Source of the DNA: Himantopus leucocephalus
Lineage: Eukaryota; Chordata; Aves; Charadriiformes; Recurvirostridae
Assembly (NCBI GenBank): GCA_003993805.1
Contig: RSEF01000002.1
Span: 95,063,245 to 95,127,244 of the forward strand
Length of the DNA: 64,000 bases
Direction of reading: 5' to 3'
The position numbers were made by a program, and so were the translations under genes. Shown here piece after piece: positions 1-12,180 of this stretch. Numbering within the stretch: position 1 is the stretch's first letter; each line of letters begins with the position of its first letter. Below the pieces are notes generated by a model, which worked only from the letters and a program-made list of their open reading frames with translations, did no database searches and was not told the DNA's origin.

Positions 1-504
1 ATCATCTCTGTGGCCCTCCTCTGGACCCGCTCCAACAGGTCCACAACCTTCTTATGTTGAGGGCTCCAGAGCTGGATGTAATATTCCAGGTGGGTTCTCA
101 CTAGAGCAGAGTAGAGGGGCAGAAATGACTTTCCTCGACCTGCTGGCCACACATCTTTTGATACAGCCCAGGATACAGTTGACTTTCTAGGCTGCGATCG
201 CACATTGCCAGCTCATGTCCAGCTTTTCATCCACCAGTACTCCCAAGTCCTTCTCAGGAGGACTACTCCCTTTATTCCCCAGCCTGTATTTGTGCTTGGG
301 ATTGCCCTGACCCATGTGCAGGACCTTGCACTTGGCCTTGATGAACCTCATGAGGTTGGCATGGGCCCACCTCTCCAGCCTGTCCAGGTCCCTCTGGATG
401 GCATCCCTTCCCTCCAGCATGTTGACTGCTGCACACAGCTTGCTGTCATCGTCAAACTTGCTGAGGGTTCACTCAGTCCCACTGTTCATGTCGCCAACAA
501 AGAC
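1..504 (-). mobile_element. CR1 non-LTR retrotransposon, 5'-truncated, cut by the window edge
   Basis: The minus strand carries the C-terminal part of the CR1 ORF2 reverse transcriptase. The stretch at 187-420 reads as one open frame with the family pattern ([18 protein letters not shown], then [16 protein letters not shown], then [15 protein letters not shown]). Further towards the 3' end (1-186) the frame is broken but the nucleotide match to CR1 continues to the window edge. The element's 5' truncation point is near 504, where the CR1 match stops and unique sequence begins. Its 3' tail lies outside the window. This is a decayed copy with no prospect of activity. Family assignment is by remembered CR1 consensus, not by search. 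Confidence 0.93.
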
Positions 505-1647
505 AACTTGTTTCTGGCCCCTAACAGATGTTCAAGTTAATTCTTTTGCTAATCACAGAGGAAATTGATGCAACGAATCAAAAAAAAGAGTTCCTTTTAA
601 GGGTTAACATTTTACTGGGAAAGGAATGGGGTGAGAGTTATACAAATACATTTCTGGCATAAGTTTCTTAAAATAGAGGGCAACTTGCCAGGGGAAGATG
701 TATACATACTAATGTGTAATCAACCAATGGATACAACAAGAATTTTCTTTTATTTCACTTGCTTGAAAAGTGACCAGCAGACTTCAGCTAACTAAGATAG
801 ATTACTGATAAATCTTTGGGAATTTCAGTATTTTTTGTCTCAGTTGCATTCTCTGGCAAGCACACAAAAGAGATGTCCCCTCTAGCACCCAGCAGCTCAG
901 CTTGCCTTTTGTATGTGGATATGATTCTCCTTTCTGAGTCTGCAAAACATCTAAAATCTCCATTAAAATGCACTGTAAACCTCCTCTCTTTGGGAGTACT
1001 ATGAAGCTATGAAAAGAAGACCATAAAAGTGAAGCCAGAATAAATAAACCTTATTCCAAATGAGTGTGGATTGGCAAGCTTAAGAACCATTAGTTTTGCC
1101 TTAGTGAAAAAGGAGGAAGATGGAAATACACGGGAGAGAATTAGGTTGGTTCAAGTAATACACCAGCACTGTAACCCTACTCTAGATCTGTGTGCAATAC
1201 ACCCGCAGGGAAATAAGGCTTTACAGCATGAAGATTTTATCAGCCTGTGTTTCTGTGACAGCTGGAGTGCTTGTGAGTGGATGAAGCCAGCAGGAATTAT
1301 TTGTATTGTTCCAAATGAGTGTCACTGAGATCTTTATGCCATACCTATCCAGCCTCTATGTGCCACATACGACGAATGCGTATCTGTGAAAAAGATGTCT
1401 GCATTTCAGTTTTGAAACCTTCTGCTAGCGAAGCTTGACTCTAGAGCACCACAACTCCTGTCACAAGAATTGCAGTGAGAGAAATAAAATTAAAAGCTAG
1501 GTTTGGCCCTTTTAACCCCACCCATAAAAAGAAAACAAAGATTAACTGTCTCCATACCCCTCTCCTACTGTCAGTTCTTGGTCCTGATATGGGAAGGGGA
1601 GGCAAGGAGAATGAGGGGGCTCTCGTTAGAACTCCAGGGATCTGTAG

Positions 1648-1710
1648 TTTATTTATTTTTTTATTAATATTTATTATTATTTTATTTATTTATCTGTATT
1701 ATTTTATTTA
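1648..1710. repeat. AT-rich low-complexity tract (TTTATT-type)
   Basis: Imperfect iterations of TTTA, TTTATT and TTATTA over about 60 bases, almost without G or C. Ordinary simple repeat. Confidence 0.85.
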
Positions 1711-2804
1711 CTTAGCATTTAACTGAAATATCTGTTCGGTTTACTGGGAAGATTTGCATTTAGTAAAAAGGTTTTGATAAATGGATCTTCTAATGTGTTT
1801 CTGTAGGAATGAAAGTTGTATTCAACCTCATAAGGGATCCAGATTTTCTGCTCGAGCCTTCTCTGTCTCAGATTCAGGCTGCTGTGATATGCGTGGCACA
1901 GTTAGTCTTTCTCATTGTTTCTGAGAGTCAGTTTTTGAAGGGTCTTTATTTACCAGCCTCTAGAAACCAAATCCTGTCTTTGGATCACTCTGGGATCTCA
2001 TCTTGCATACAGCTCAACAGATGACCGTAAGCAATACTTGTGTGTGTGCAAAGCAGTGGTTAAAGGAGGAGTGAAATTAGGAATGCATTTGGGGCTCTGG
2101 GGAAGCAGGAGAATCCCAGCATCTGTTTCCTAATGATGTTTCCTTGTTTGACTCTCATTGACTTTAGTGAGATGCTGCTTGTTAAATTTTACAGTCTACA
2201 GTCTCTCGCCTTTCTTAGAAATAATGGCGGTATAGTATTTCTTTTCTCATGTGATTTTAAATACATTATTTAAATTTTTAATAGAAATTTTTTTATTCTT
2301 AATCCAGTGCAGTTGAGAAATTAAAATCCCCAAGCGTTTCACTTTCCATATTTTTCTGACAGTGTTTTTTTTTTATACATACCAGCTGTAAGGACCAGCA
2401 AAAAATATAAAAAAGTCCTTTTTCAATTTGAGAACTCTTGTTTCTGTTTGGTTTCTTAAAAGCTGTTGTTCCTTAAAAAATCCAGTCTTTTGCCTTTCCA
2501 GCATGGTGTGATTAAGTGCTTTGAAGTCTGAAATTAATGAAACAATAATAGATTTTTTCCTAAATTGGTGTTTAATATATAATACAACTTACATATTAAT
2601 ATTAATATTAAATAATTTTGGTCTGTTTTTTAGCAGGTATGAATCATGTCAGTTGTATTTTATCACCTGTGAAAAAAGTGAGCTGTATTGGCTTCCCACA
2701 GAAATATATGGGAAGGGGAAATATGCATTCAGTCCTCTTTCCTTTTGGAAGTCACTCTCCCGGACTTGTTCCCAAGATATGTCTGTAACAGGGCAAAGAA
2801 CAGA

Positions 2805-2845
2805 AGAAGAAAAAAAAAAACAAAACAAAACAGAGAAGAAAAAAC
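2805..2845 (+). repeat. A-rich low-complexity tract
   Basis: A run of A followed by CAAAA units and an AGAAG segment. Birds lack active L1-type poly(A) retroposition as a major source, and I see no retrocopy upstream, so this is treated as simple sequence. Confidence 0.7.
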
Positions 2846-4156
2846 CCCATACGAGATGCCTAGGAGAAACCCATGTAGTACAGCATGTTGTTGTATAAGC
2901 ACATCATTGCAGCCTGCATCGCTGGTTGTGGAGGCTGCTGGAAGGGAACGTGTACATCACCTGCAGGGAACATAGCACTCGCCATGAGCCACAGGGCCAC
3001 CTGGGACAGCCCCAGGCAAGCTGCTTCCACTGTGCTCAACTCAGCCCCAAGGCATCAAAGCTGGCTTCCAGCCCCGTTGGATGATGTCTCTGTGTGGCTA
3101 TATGCACTGTGGAGCTTACAATGTTGAAGAACTGGGGTTTGTATCGTGCTTAAGAAATAACCCTCAGACTTAGATAACCTATTACAGGCCTTGCTCGTGT
3201 GTCCAAGATGAAAATTCGTTGGCTGTGCAGTGCAAAGCATCAAGGTTGCCTTGTGTACCTGCTGATACAGGTGTAGGTTGATCTGCACCTTGCTCTTACC
3301 AGGGTGATCAGAGAAGTTGTCTCAGGACATCCATTCTACCAGGAGTCGGGGGAGGCTTTGTGCAAGTGTGGAACTGCTGTTCACAATAGGCCATTAGTCT
3401 GATGGGCTAACCGGGAGCATGACTTGTGGATGGCCCTCTCTAACAGCCAGCTGTGATGCCAAAAACTACTGTTCCTGGCCAGCACTGAGGAGCACCAAGG
3501 TAGTGATTCACAAAGATAATACTTAAATATGTGCACAGGGGAAGCTGATGAGCTGAGGCAGAGTCTGCAGACGGTGCTGAACTCTTCCCTGCGGTCTTTT
3601 ACCAGGTCAGCAATTTCTAGATGTGTATTTTGTTTGAGGCCTAGACCATTTGGCAGTCTTATTTCTGCTTAATTAGCTTCATGATTTAAAACTATTTGTG
3701 GCCTCCTAATGAACTGGGAAAAACGCAGCAGTTGTTAGCAGCTGGCTGGGATTTTAACAGCAGCCATGTGTGTTCAGCAGAACAGCAATAAAGTAGTGAG
3801 AAGAAAAGTCTGGCAGTACTGCCAGGGGTCAGGACATGCGAGGGCTATCCTCAGTCCTGTTAATGATCACCATTAGCACAGTGCAGAATTTCAGCTAGAC
3901 ATAAACAGCCTTGTAAAGTGACAGTGACAATGAAGTCTTTCACAGAAGGCTTGGGTTTGCGCAAAGCCCTGCATCCTGTGAAGGAGGATTTGAAATAAGA
4001 TGCTGGACTGTGGACTGGAGCAACTGAGGAAGAAGGGCATGTTCCCATGGACTTTCAACAACATCCCAGCCCTGCTGAGATTTGCCAGGGAAAACCTGTC
4101 AAAACCGTCAGGCACTGAGTTGCCCTGCTCAGTTACACAGCCCTGTGGGGCTTCGT

Positions 4157-4157
4157 N
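4157..4157. other. lone N, probable contig join
   Basis: A single ambiguous base. The 10-mer AGCCCTGTGG occurs just before it (4139-4148) and immediately after it (4158-4167), as expected if two contig ends with a short overlap were joined without merging. Confidence 0.6.
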
Positions 4158-4759
4158 AGCCCTGTGGCTATGAGAGGTGGATGTGACCGTTGCTGGGTGG
4201 TGGTAAATCTACTAGTTCTGGTTGTGCCTGTGCCGTAGGACTCAGCTCTCTGAGCCTGTTACACTCATCACCAGTTTGATGCTTTCTCAGGCAAAGCAAC
4301 TGAGCCTGTGTCCTGATCGCCCTGTGATCTGGAGTTGTCCCACAATCTTTAACAGCATATGACCATCCAGATGACAACCTCCTATGACTATGGTCTATTT
4401 CTTCTGATATTTCTCCTTCTTATAGTGGTTCTCGGTTATTTCTGTGATGCAGATTTTCGTGGAATTATTTTGGCTGCCCCTGAAACCCCAAATCACAAAT
4501 CTGCTCCACCTCTCATGAAGATGTCTATCAAAGGATCTAGTATAACTTATAGTTAAGATCGGTATATTGAGATATAGCTCATAACGCTTAACGCTCTATT
4601 TTTGCCAGTCACAATTTAACAAAACTAAATATGGACCACAGTGTGCATACTTTTTTGTAGCTGCGTCTCTTGTTTTGATAGTATTTTCTTGAGTTTAGAG
4701 ATAATGGAGAGCAGCTACAAGATTGCTGAATCTGCTTCAGTGATAGCTACCTGAGGAAA

Positions 4760-5033
4760 ATCATAGAATTATAGAACAGTTTAGGTTGGAAGCGATCTTA
4801 AAGGTCATCTAGTTCCAACTTCCCTGCCATGGGCAGGGACACCTCCAACTAGACCAGGTTGCTCAAAGCCCCATCCAGCCTGGCCTTGAACACTTCCAGG
4901 GGTGGGGCATCCACAGCTTCTCTGGGCAACCTGTTCCAGTGCCTCACCACCTTCAGAGTGAAAAAATTTTTCCTAATATCTATTCTAAATCTGCCCTCTT
5001 CCAGTATGAAACCATTACCCCTCACAGTATCTA
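4760..5033 (-). mobile_element. CR1 retrotransposon, 3' end fragment
   Basis: The left edge has the CR1 3' tail (TCATAGAATTATAGAAC), followed by the conserved 3' UTR block (GGTTGGAAG, GGTCATCTAGTTCCAAC). On the minus strand the last residues of ORF2 are readable, with HWNRLPREAVDAPPLEVFKA and then LDGALSNLV before the stop at 4849. Homology ends near 5033, so this is a heavily 5'-truncated copy of about 270 bp, the usual outcome of CR1 retrotransposition. The coding part remains in one frame, suggesting a moderately young copy. Confidence 0.95.
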
Positions 5034-7729
5034 TGAAAGAAACTGTGTGTTGTCTGGTGAAAATGCTGTTCAGATGCAAAAAATACTTGGCTAGCTGATG
5101 TACCTGTAGGAAGTTTGGCACCAGGGACTAAGACCGTTCTCTTAGATCATTCCAGCTCTTCAAGAAGCCTGCCTCATCTTTGCTTTTGAGAAAAAATTTT
5201 GAGAAAAAAACAAGAATTCTTTTGTGAGAGTCGAATTACATTTTGGATGTACATGATAAAAGGTAAAGATTTTCCTTAATGTCTGTCAGTGCACCTTTGA
5301 GGCCAGTATGAAATATGTCTGGCTCGGGTTTTAGGTTTTTCAATCCATAAATGATCCTCATGTGTCCTCTTAACCCATATTTGTGGGACATTTTGGTGCC
5401 TTTGAACAAAATTCTCTCTGGAGATGTGTACACACTTCCTTTTGTTATCTCAGGTGCTGATTACATTATGTGAAGCCTCCTCTCAGGATTAACTCTGATG
5501 TTTTATTTTATGGCCAGGTGAATTTCTTATATTTTGTTTTAATCAGGTTGATATGCACATAATGCAGTGACCTTTACTGTGGTTTTTGTCAAGTGCTCTG
5601 CAAAATATGTCTGCAGCCACTAAACAATGCACTGGTGTGGTTTTGTTATGAAAATGGAATCTAACGGAATCAGAAATAGCAAAGAATATCTGCATCACTG
5701 TGGGAATTTAAGTGCATCTATTCTGGGTAGGGTTTCATAGTTCAGGACAGAATTTCTTAGGCCTGTTTCCTCAAGTTATTTTCCAGAGCCCGTTGCTAAA
5801 CCAAGGAAAGCATCATCAAAAAAATAAAGCAATGTGTAGAGTTTTTAACCTGTGAGCTACTTCAGGAAAAGTCATGTGGAAGCTGAGAAATTTGGTCAGT
5901 CATTTGATTTCCTGAAAATGCGATTGGGGATGCACCTCTCGCCCACAGGAACTGAAGATCTCTCAGGTGAGGGAGATGTAGTCTTCTTTGCAAAACTGAG
6001 ACTGCTTCTTCCAAGCGCCTTCTCTTTCCCACCATGGTTTGCTGTTCCTGGAGGGTGGCAGCCCCCAGGACCTCTAGGTGTAACAGTGGCTGCTGCTTTT
6101 TTTTTTGGTGGGAGAGTCACAGAAGATTTGTATTGTAATATCAAAACTAAGACACTTATAATCTGTTTTTTCCTCACTGCATCCAGAAATGCTCTTGGCT
6201 GAACTAGTTACTTATCTTCAGTTTGTCAGGGGTCCTTGAGTCTTGAGAGGCATGTCGGGAAATTTGTCCTGAAACTCCAAACCTTTTTTGGGTGCCCACT
6301 TAGTATTGCTAAATAGCCTTGCTCAAAGGCTTGACATATCTTTCATGCACTTGAGTGTTTTTCTTCTCTTCTGCTGCCATAGTTTGTATCTTTCTGCATT
6401 TATTTATCTAGCTAGTTTGGAAACAGACCTCTTTAAAGAGGGGAAAACTTCACCACTAGAAGATCTCCATTTTACTTCTCCACCTTTTATTGCCTGTGTT
6501 TTTCTTTTTCCTGTCCTCCCTCAACCCCCATGCTTTAGTATACATCTTTCTGACGGTTCTTGACTTAGATATCTACATTTTGAAAGTAAGTTGGACTTTA
6601 ACAGATGTCTTTTTGCTTTCGGTGATGATAGTCTAATCGACCTTGGCTGCAGTTTTTGCCATTGTCCCTTCAAGTCAGTTGTGTGGTCTTTATCTTTTTA
6701 TCCATGGTGTGTACGTCTGGTTTTTGCAAAGTGATAGTATCCATTGCACGTCTTCATCCTTTTCAGAATATTGACAACTGCCAACCGATCTGACTGAGCC
6801 ACTTCTGGGAGAGACGGCAGCAACGGAGAGGATATCTTATGGAAACAGCTTTTCACAACCAGTTCTGTCGAACTGGGATAAACCACCTACAGCAAAAGCT
6901 TTTTCCTTCTGAGGTCTAAGTGTCTTCCCCACCTCCTTCTGGAGCCCTTCCTTTGTAAATCGATTCTTTGGCCCGATTTTGTCCAAAAGCGTAGCCCCAC
7001 TTTTTTCCCCATATTTTTTCTGTGTTTTCCTTCTAGAGAGAGATCTCATACACTGTCATAGATTTCCTTTTTATATGGAGTGCAAGGCTCCTCAGCTTTC
7101 TGTAATGCAGCTTCATAGTCAGTCTCTGAGGAAGCTGAAAACAGTTTTAAAAGCCCTCCTACAAGTGCTGTTGTCAAAAATTACCTTATCTTCAAACAAC
7201 TCTGTGTGTGTGTTTGTATCATCCCTTACAAATCCAAAGTGTCTGTTTTTAAATCTCTGTCTTCCCCACTTTGAGAGTATTTCAGCTCTGTTGGGACTTT
7301 GAACCACTCTGTTTTTCTTAGTTCACTTTAGTCTAACTATTTTGTGGCAACCTGTAATCTCTCAAAGTCTAAGAGACGCCTGCTTCATTTCTGCACAGTA
7401 CAGCAGCTAACTCCAACTGACATTTATGTCAGTCCTCAGAAATACAGATCCCTACAAATGTTACTTTTTGCTCTTTTATTTTTACTTGACTGACAGTGAA
7501 GTCACCCTAACAACTCTTCTTTCCTGAAAATCACAGATATAAATGGGATTTTAAAACATAGTTAATATCTGCCCTGAAGGTGTCTTTCATCTGTTGCTGA
7601 TAGACGTTCACAGCTATTAAGGCTGAGGGACTGTTACAGCTCTGGAATGTGACTTAATAATTCCTATATCAACCTCAGTAACTTGTGGTGGGATGGAGAT
7701 ATTTTACTGTGGTCCAGCTTAAATCTTTT

Positions 7730-7854
7730 TGTAATCAGTAGGTGAACTGCTGTCCTTTTTTGATACTCACAAGCATAATGAACAGCGGATCNTGTAATCA
7801 GTAGGTGAACTGCTGTCCTTTTTTGATACTCACAAGCGTAATGAACAGCGGATC
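7730..7854 (+). repeat. 62-bp near-identical tandem copies around a lone N (probable assembly artefact)
   Basis: Copy one is 7730-7791, the N is 7792, and copy two is 7793-7854. The copies are the same length and I see one difference (A at 7775 against G at 7838). A single-base spacer of unknown identity between two such copies fits unmerged contig ends, possibly from two haplotypes, better than a natural tandem duplication. Confidence 0.85.
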
Positions 7855-8544
7855 CTCTTCATTGAACAAAACTGTTGAAGCTGTAACAGCTTCCATACAG
7901 AGCACGAGCGTATATCATTGGTTGTACGAATGCATATGAGCTTATATTTGTGTGTCTCACTGTGAAAAAGAAGCAATTATAACTCCAGACCACTGGAGAG
8001 AAAAGAAGCAAGAAGTCAAGCAAAGCAAGCATTAAGTGAAAACCCTGAGGGACGGATGGCAACTTACAAAGAGAGGGTTTTGAGTTCATTGTCAGCTAGA
8101 TGGAAGTTGAGCACTATGAGCATATGAGCTATCTCCTACTGTGTTCAGGGAAATAGATTTTCGTGTACGCTTATTGTAAATAGCAAGACCGTGTAAAAGA
8201 TGTTCATCCTCTGTATCAACTTCTTTTTCAGAATAAAATGACACTTTGACCCTGAATTTCTGCTAACTTCTTTGGTCAGAAAGGAGTAAAAATATTTCTG
8301 CTTAAACAATCTGGTCCTGATCTTAAACATATTTACTGCTGGAAAATCTGACACCTTGCGATAAACTGTTCAAATCATTACATACTCCAACTGTTTAAAA
8401 ACGTGTACTGTAGTTTTAGAATTTCAAAGGGACTTGGGAATGGCCTGAGGGAAGACCTGATGAGAAGTCTGTACTTAGCTGCATTTTGAAACAAATGAAA
8501 CTTTGGTAGCCTTTTGCCAGTACTGTTTGCCTTCTATGCATGGA

Positions 8545-8563
8545 TTTTTTTTTTTTTTTTTTT
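8545..8563 (+). repeat. poly(T) run
   Basis: Nineteen consecutive T bases followed by GCAG, so the run also resembles a splice-acceptor tract. No open exon with a usable donor follows it. Confidence 0.9.
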
Positions 8564-9199
8564 GCAGGTTGTAATATTTTCTTGGAAAACCTCATGTTTT
8601 TATTTAACAGGTTGCCTCTCACTCACCTGCTCCAAAAAGTCAACTATTAATACTTTCTCCTTTGTTCTTATTTGTAGCCAGAAATGTTTGGATTAAGCTT
8701 TTGACAGTAGTCAAGAAATTTCGAAGACCACAGACACTTTTCATGAAAACAGTTATTTCTCTAAACCTGTTTATTTCAGTCTAAGGCTTGCTGAGTAGTA
8801 TCAGAATTCATTTTCATCATTGCCAAAATCTGAAGTCTGGAGGTGTCACTAAGCAGATCTCTTATTGCAGTTTTATTTCCATGCTATTTGATTTCTTAAG
8901 TCGTTCTAAACACATTAAGATGGGGAAATAACAAGTTGGAAAGGTATAAACAGAGCAAGGAGAGTAAAATCGACAAGGAAAGGAAAAAAGGAAAAAATGC
9001 TTTCTGTAAAATAGTAGAAGCATGGTGGATCTGTTTATCTGCAGAATGATAAATTGGCTTTGACTTGTGGTTGGTAAAAGGCTACTCTTTTTTTTTTTAA
9101 ATAATCTGTTTCTTTTTTGTATTTTTGAATTTTTTTCTTCCCACACCTTTTATGTCTCATTTGCTTACTTTTCATTCCCTGTCTCTCCTCCTTTCCTAG

Positions 9200-9287
9200 G
9201 AATTAATTTTAGATGCAGTTCTTCACTGCTGGCCTGCCAGACTCTTAGCCCTTTGGCAAGTTCTTCAGAGTCAAATATATGTTTACA
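9200..9287 (+). other. candidate internal exon (88 bp), unidentified
   Basis: Seen: a long pyrimidine-rich acceptor ending CTTTCCTAG at 9199, and a GTGAGT donor starting at 9288. The last exon base is A rather than the preferred G. The frame that starts at the first base is fully open and gives a hydrophobic peptide (ELILDAVLHCWPARLLAL, then WQVLQSQIYVY). A second frame is also open. I do not recognise the peptide, and another strong acceptor lies only about 50 bases downstream, too close for a normal intron. It may be a real exon of a plus-strand gene with long introns, or a chance pairing of splice-like motifs. Confidence 0.2.
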
Positions 9288-10075
9288 GTGAGTAATACAA
9301 TGCTGGTGTGGTGATTTTTGTCTTTTTGTTTTTTAGCTTCCAAATTACAGGTGCAGGTAATGCTTGTACTTTCCAAACTCGCAGTTCATTTGTGGTTTTA
9401 AATCAGTGGTGTAGTAGTTGACTTGTGCTGGTAATCAATCTATCCATTCTCCATTCCCTACAGTTTTGAAATTGGAAAGAGTTGTCTTCAGTTTTCATCT
9501 TGGCTAATGGAGTCTCTCAACGCCAATGAATAGTTGAAATGTTCCATAAAAACTTTAAGTTACATCTTTATAAGGAGAAGACATGCTAATGGTTTTATGT
9601 GGAGTGGAAGGATTTCACACATTTTCTAGGCCACGCTCACTATCAGTACCAGGGGTTTCTTTTATTTGTTCTTTTCCCCCTCTATCAATTCCCTGTGTGT
9701 GTCTTGCTCATCTTTGCCTCTTCCTTGGGCTCTCTGCCACCCCCAGTCTGTGCCAGAAGCTCTGTGTTATCATGTCATCATGTTTGCTAATCTTTTCTTC
9801 TCAGCCATCTGGAAGATAGGGGTTTTTTTGCTGAGTGTCTAAACAAAACTCTCTCCTCCTTCTGCTGTCCCGTCAGTGACATCTCAAGTGAAATCCTTCA
9901 TTGGTCTATCTTGGCCCTTATCCTCCAGAGTCTTTTTCATTAAGAGTTTGGATAACTGAACAGAAAATGCACTAAAATTTTTGTGATGGTTTGCTTTATT
10001 AAAGAAAACACAGAGGAGAGCAGACTTTTTCCAAGGGTGGCGTGACAGGAGATTACCTGCCCCTTTCCTGTGAGA

Positions 10076-10458
10076 TTCCAGTTGCAGTACTGTGCTCAGC
10101 TATTCCCAGCCTTGTGACAAAGATGTAGATAAATCAGAGGAGGTCTAGAGTGCAACAGTAGGAATGACAAGAGATTTAGAGAGTCATCTATGAGGAACAT
10201 AAAGGACATAAGGAACATTTTTTTTTTTTCCCCTCCCCCTCCAAAAAAGGGAAGATGGTCTACACTAATGGCCTCCAGTATAGCAGGGTCCATTATAAAG
10301 AGGTCAGCAATGACTTGTTCTCCAGGTTTGCTTATCATAGGGAAAAAATAAGCAGCAAATCTGTGGCAGAGGTTAGATTCTATAATAGAAAAACTGTGTT
10401 TATGAAGATGGCAAAACGGTGGAACAGACTGACTAGGCAGACTGTGAACTTGTCTCAG
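10076..10458 (+). mobile_element. old CR1 retrotransposon fragment, plus orientation
   Basis: The plus strand resembles the C-terminal part of CR1 ORF2 across several broken frames. The segment at 10076-10190 matches the 'LEYCVQ...[21 protein letters not shown]' region. The segment at 10255-10458 keeps one open frame (YKEVSNDLFSRFAYHRE, later KRWNRL) in the position of the family HWNRLPRE motif. A T/C-rich tract near 10218-10245 interrupts the element. It is clearly more diverged than the minus-strand copies, with no readable 3' tail, so it is an older insertion. Confidence 0.78.
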
Positions 10459-11964
10459 GAAGGATGGGTGTAAGACAGGCTTGTCACAGATACCCTAGGA
10501 ACTGTTTTGCCTGCTTTGTGTCAGGGAACCTCTTCCAGCTCTGCAGTTCTGTGGGAACGGGAGAGTGGTTACGCTGGAAGCAGCATGCCAGTGGTTGCCA
10601 TCGCCAGTTCTTTGATCGGCAGGCAACTCCTGTCTTGGCATTGCTGATAATTTGCCATGATGTCTGAGTGGCCTCACTTCCTGCACCATCATTAACAGCC
10701 TGCTGGTCTCTCCTGCCTGGAGTATCCCCTTACATTCTGTGTTGTTCAAATGTGGCTGTATTACTGCTAAGCAGACAAAGAAGTGCTGTTAGGGTGAAGA
10801 GAAGACTTAATTCTGTTTCCTCTCTAGTAGTTAGTAGTCATCATCATTATCACGGGACTTGATGTCAACACGTAGTTCAGTCAATGAGGAACACTGAAAT
10901 ATGTTCTGGCCCAGATTCAGATGGACAAAATGCTACCTTACCTTGGTCCCAGAGCCAACCAGTAGGATAGAAGTACAGTGGTGGCATTCAGGCTGTCTGA
11001 CTCCATACTTCTGTGTCTCTGCCAAAGACATCCTGGTATCTTGACTTTAGAAAGACTTGTGAAGTCCTAGAATCACTGATTCAGTAAGCTTTCTCTATGA
11101 ATAAAATTTCCTGTTTCTCCTCAGGGTTCATTTCTTCTAATTATTTTTTCTTTTCCTGTCTCTGCTTGAAGGATAAGATTGCAGAACAATTTTCTTTGAA
11201 AAAGTGCTGAATCAAGTACTGCTTTTTTTGTAATAAGCAGTGAGTGCTCAGGATTTATACCCTACTGGAGTGGTAAACATTAGCTCTCCAGTTATTGAAC
11301 ATTTGCCCTCTACTCTGTAACACTGCTTTGCTTAGGAAAGGTGCTGTTTGGATCCCATTCCCCCTTGCTTTGCTACTAGTAAAACTGCTTCTAATAAAAG
11401 TAAGATTTTGTTATCTGCAGGCCTGAGGTACTAATGTTTTACCTTTTTATTTTTCTAATAGAAGGGATTAACGTGCATGTTTTAGTCCTTGACATCCATT
11501 ACAAAGCCTGTGCTTCTTCCAGCTTCTGCTGTTACTTGGTTGGGCAGGATTACTTTATGGTCCCTTTCTCTCAGTGGGCCCCACCAACCAGAATGGGAAA
11601 GTGTAGGAGAGTCTAGCACCTTACCTACAGACCCTTATGGATCAACAGCCAGCCCACTGGCTACCTACTTGATATCTATGTTACTGTGCATGCGATCATA
11701 TGATCCTGGTTGGCCTACAGAAGAGCTGGTCCGTTTGCCTTACCTCCAGGCATGGGTGAGAGCTTCCTGCAGAGCTGTGAAGCCTTGCAGGAGGAACTGC
11801 CATCCACCCTCCCAAAAAGTCCTCGCTGTCACATCATGCAGGGAGGCAGTTTTCATTGGGAGAAGCAATGAAAATGCGTTGCCCTGTTTAAAGCAGCTGC
11901 TGCTTGCAGATCGTGATTTCCATGACTGGTGAGCACGAGAAGACAGTCCCAGCCTTGCTTTCCA

Positions 11965-12180
11965 TGTCAGAGAAGCAGATATCAGAGGGAGACAAAGTGA
12001 AAGACTCAGGGTTGGTGGAAGGGAGCAGCAGAGAGGACAAGTGAATTAACAGAGTTGAGGGGAAGTGATGGAAGCATGTGTGGGAAGGGGAAGGTGGCAG
12101 AGATGCTTGTTGAGAGGAAGAGAACTAAGAGAAACTATGAGTGAACGCCAGAGACGTAAGGAGGAAAAAAAATAGGGGAC
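11965..12180 (+). repeat. purine-rich (GA-rich) low-complexity stretch
   Basis: About 200 bases in which the plus strand is strongly biased to A and G (GAGGGAGAC, GGAAGGGG, GAGAGGAAGAG). No tandem unit is evident. Confidence 0.6.

Larger units (their letters stand above)
505..4759. other. unique AT-rich sequence, no recognised gene
   Basis: About 4.2 kb between two CR1 copies. Open frames are short and unlike any family I know. It contains an AT-rich low-complexity tract (1648-1710), an A-rich tract (2805-2845) and a lone N at 4157. A short open stretch near 3460-3510 ends in an AAG/GTAG donor-like match but has a weak acceptor, so it is not called. Probably intergenic or intronic. Confidence 0.6.
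5034..10075. other. unique AT-rich sequence, no recognised gene
   Basis: About 5 kb without a recognisable gene. It contains a 62-bp near-perfect tandem duplication around a lone N at 7792, a 19-base T run at 8545-8563, and a candidate exon at 9200-9287. The minus strand between about 6200 and 7400 gives many K/R/E-rich readings that hop between frames. The plus strand there is pyrimidine-rich, so this is probably a composition effect rather than a decayed gene. Confidence 0.55.

Noticed and set aside
205..568. Two plus-strand open frames of 84-111 codons
   Set aside because: They are the antisense of CR1 ORF2; the minus-strand reading is the real, though decayed, one.
8545..8700. Poly(T) then GCAG resembling a splice acceptor
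   Set aside because: Following sequence has stops in the relevant frames and no suitable donor.
11489..11932. 147-codon open frame on the plus strand
   Set aside because: No recognisable domain, no good splice acceptor, and a competing open frame overlaps its start.
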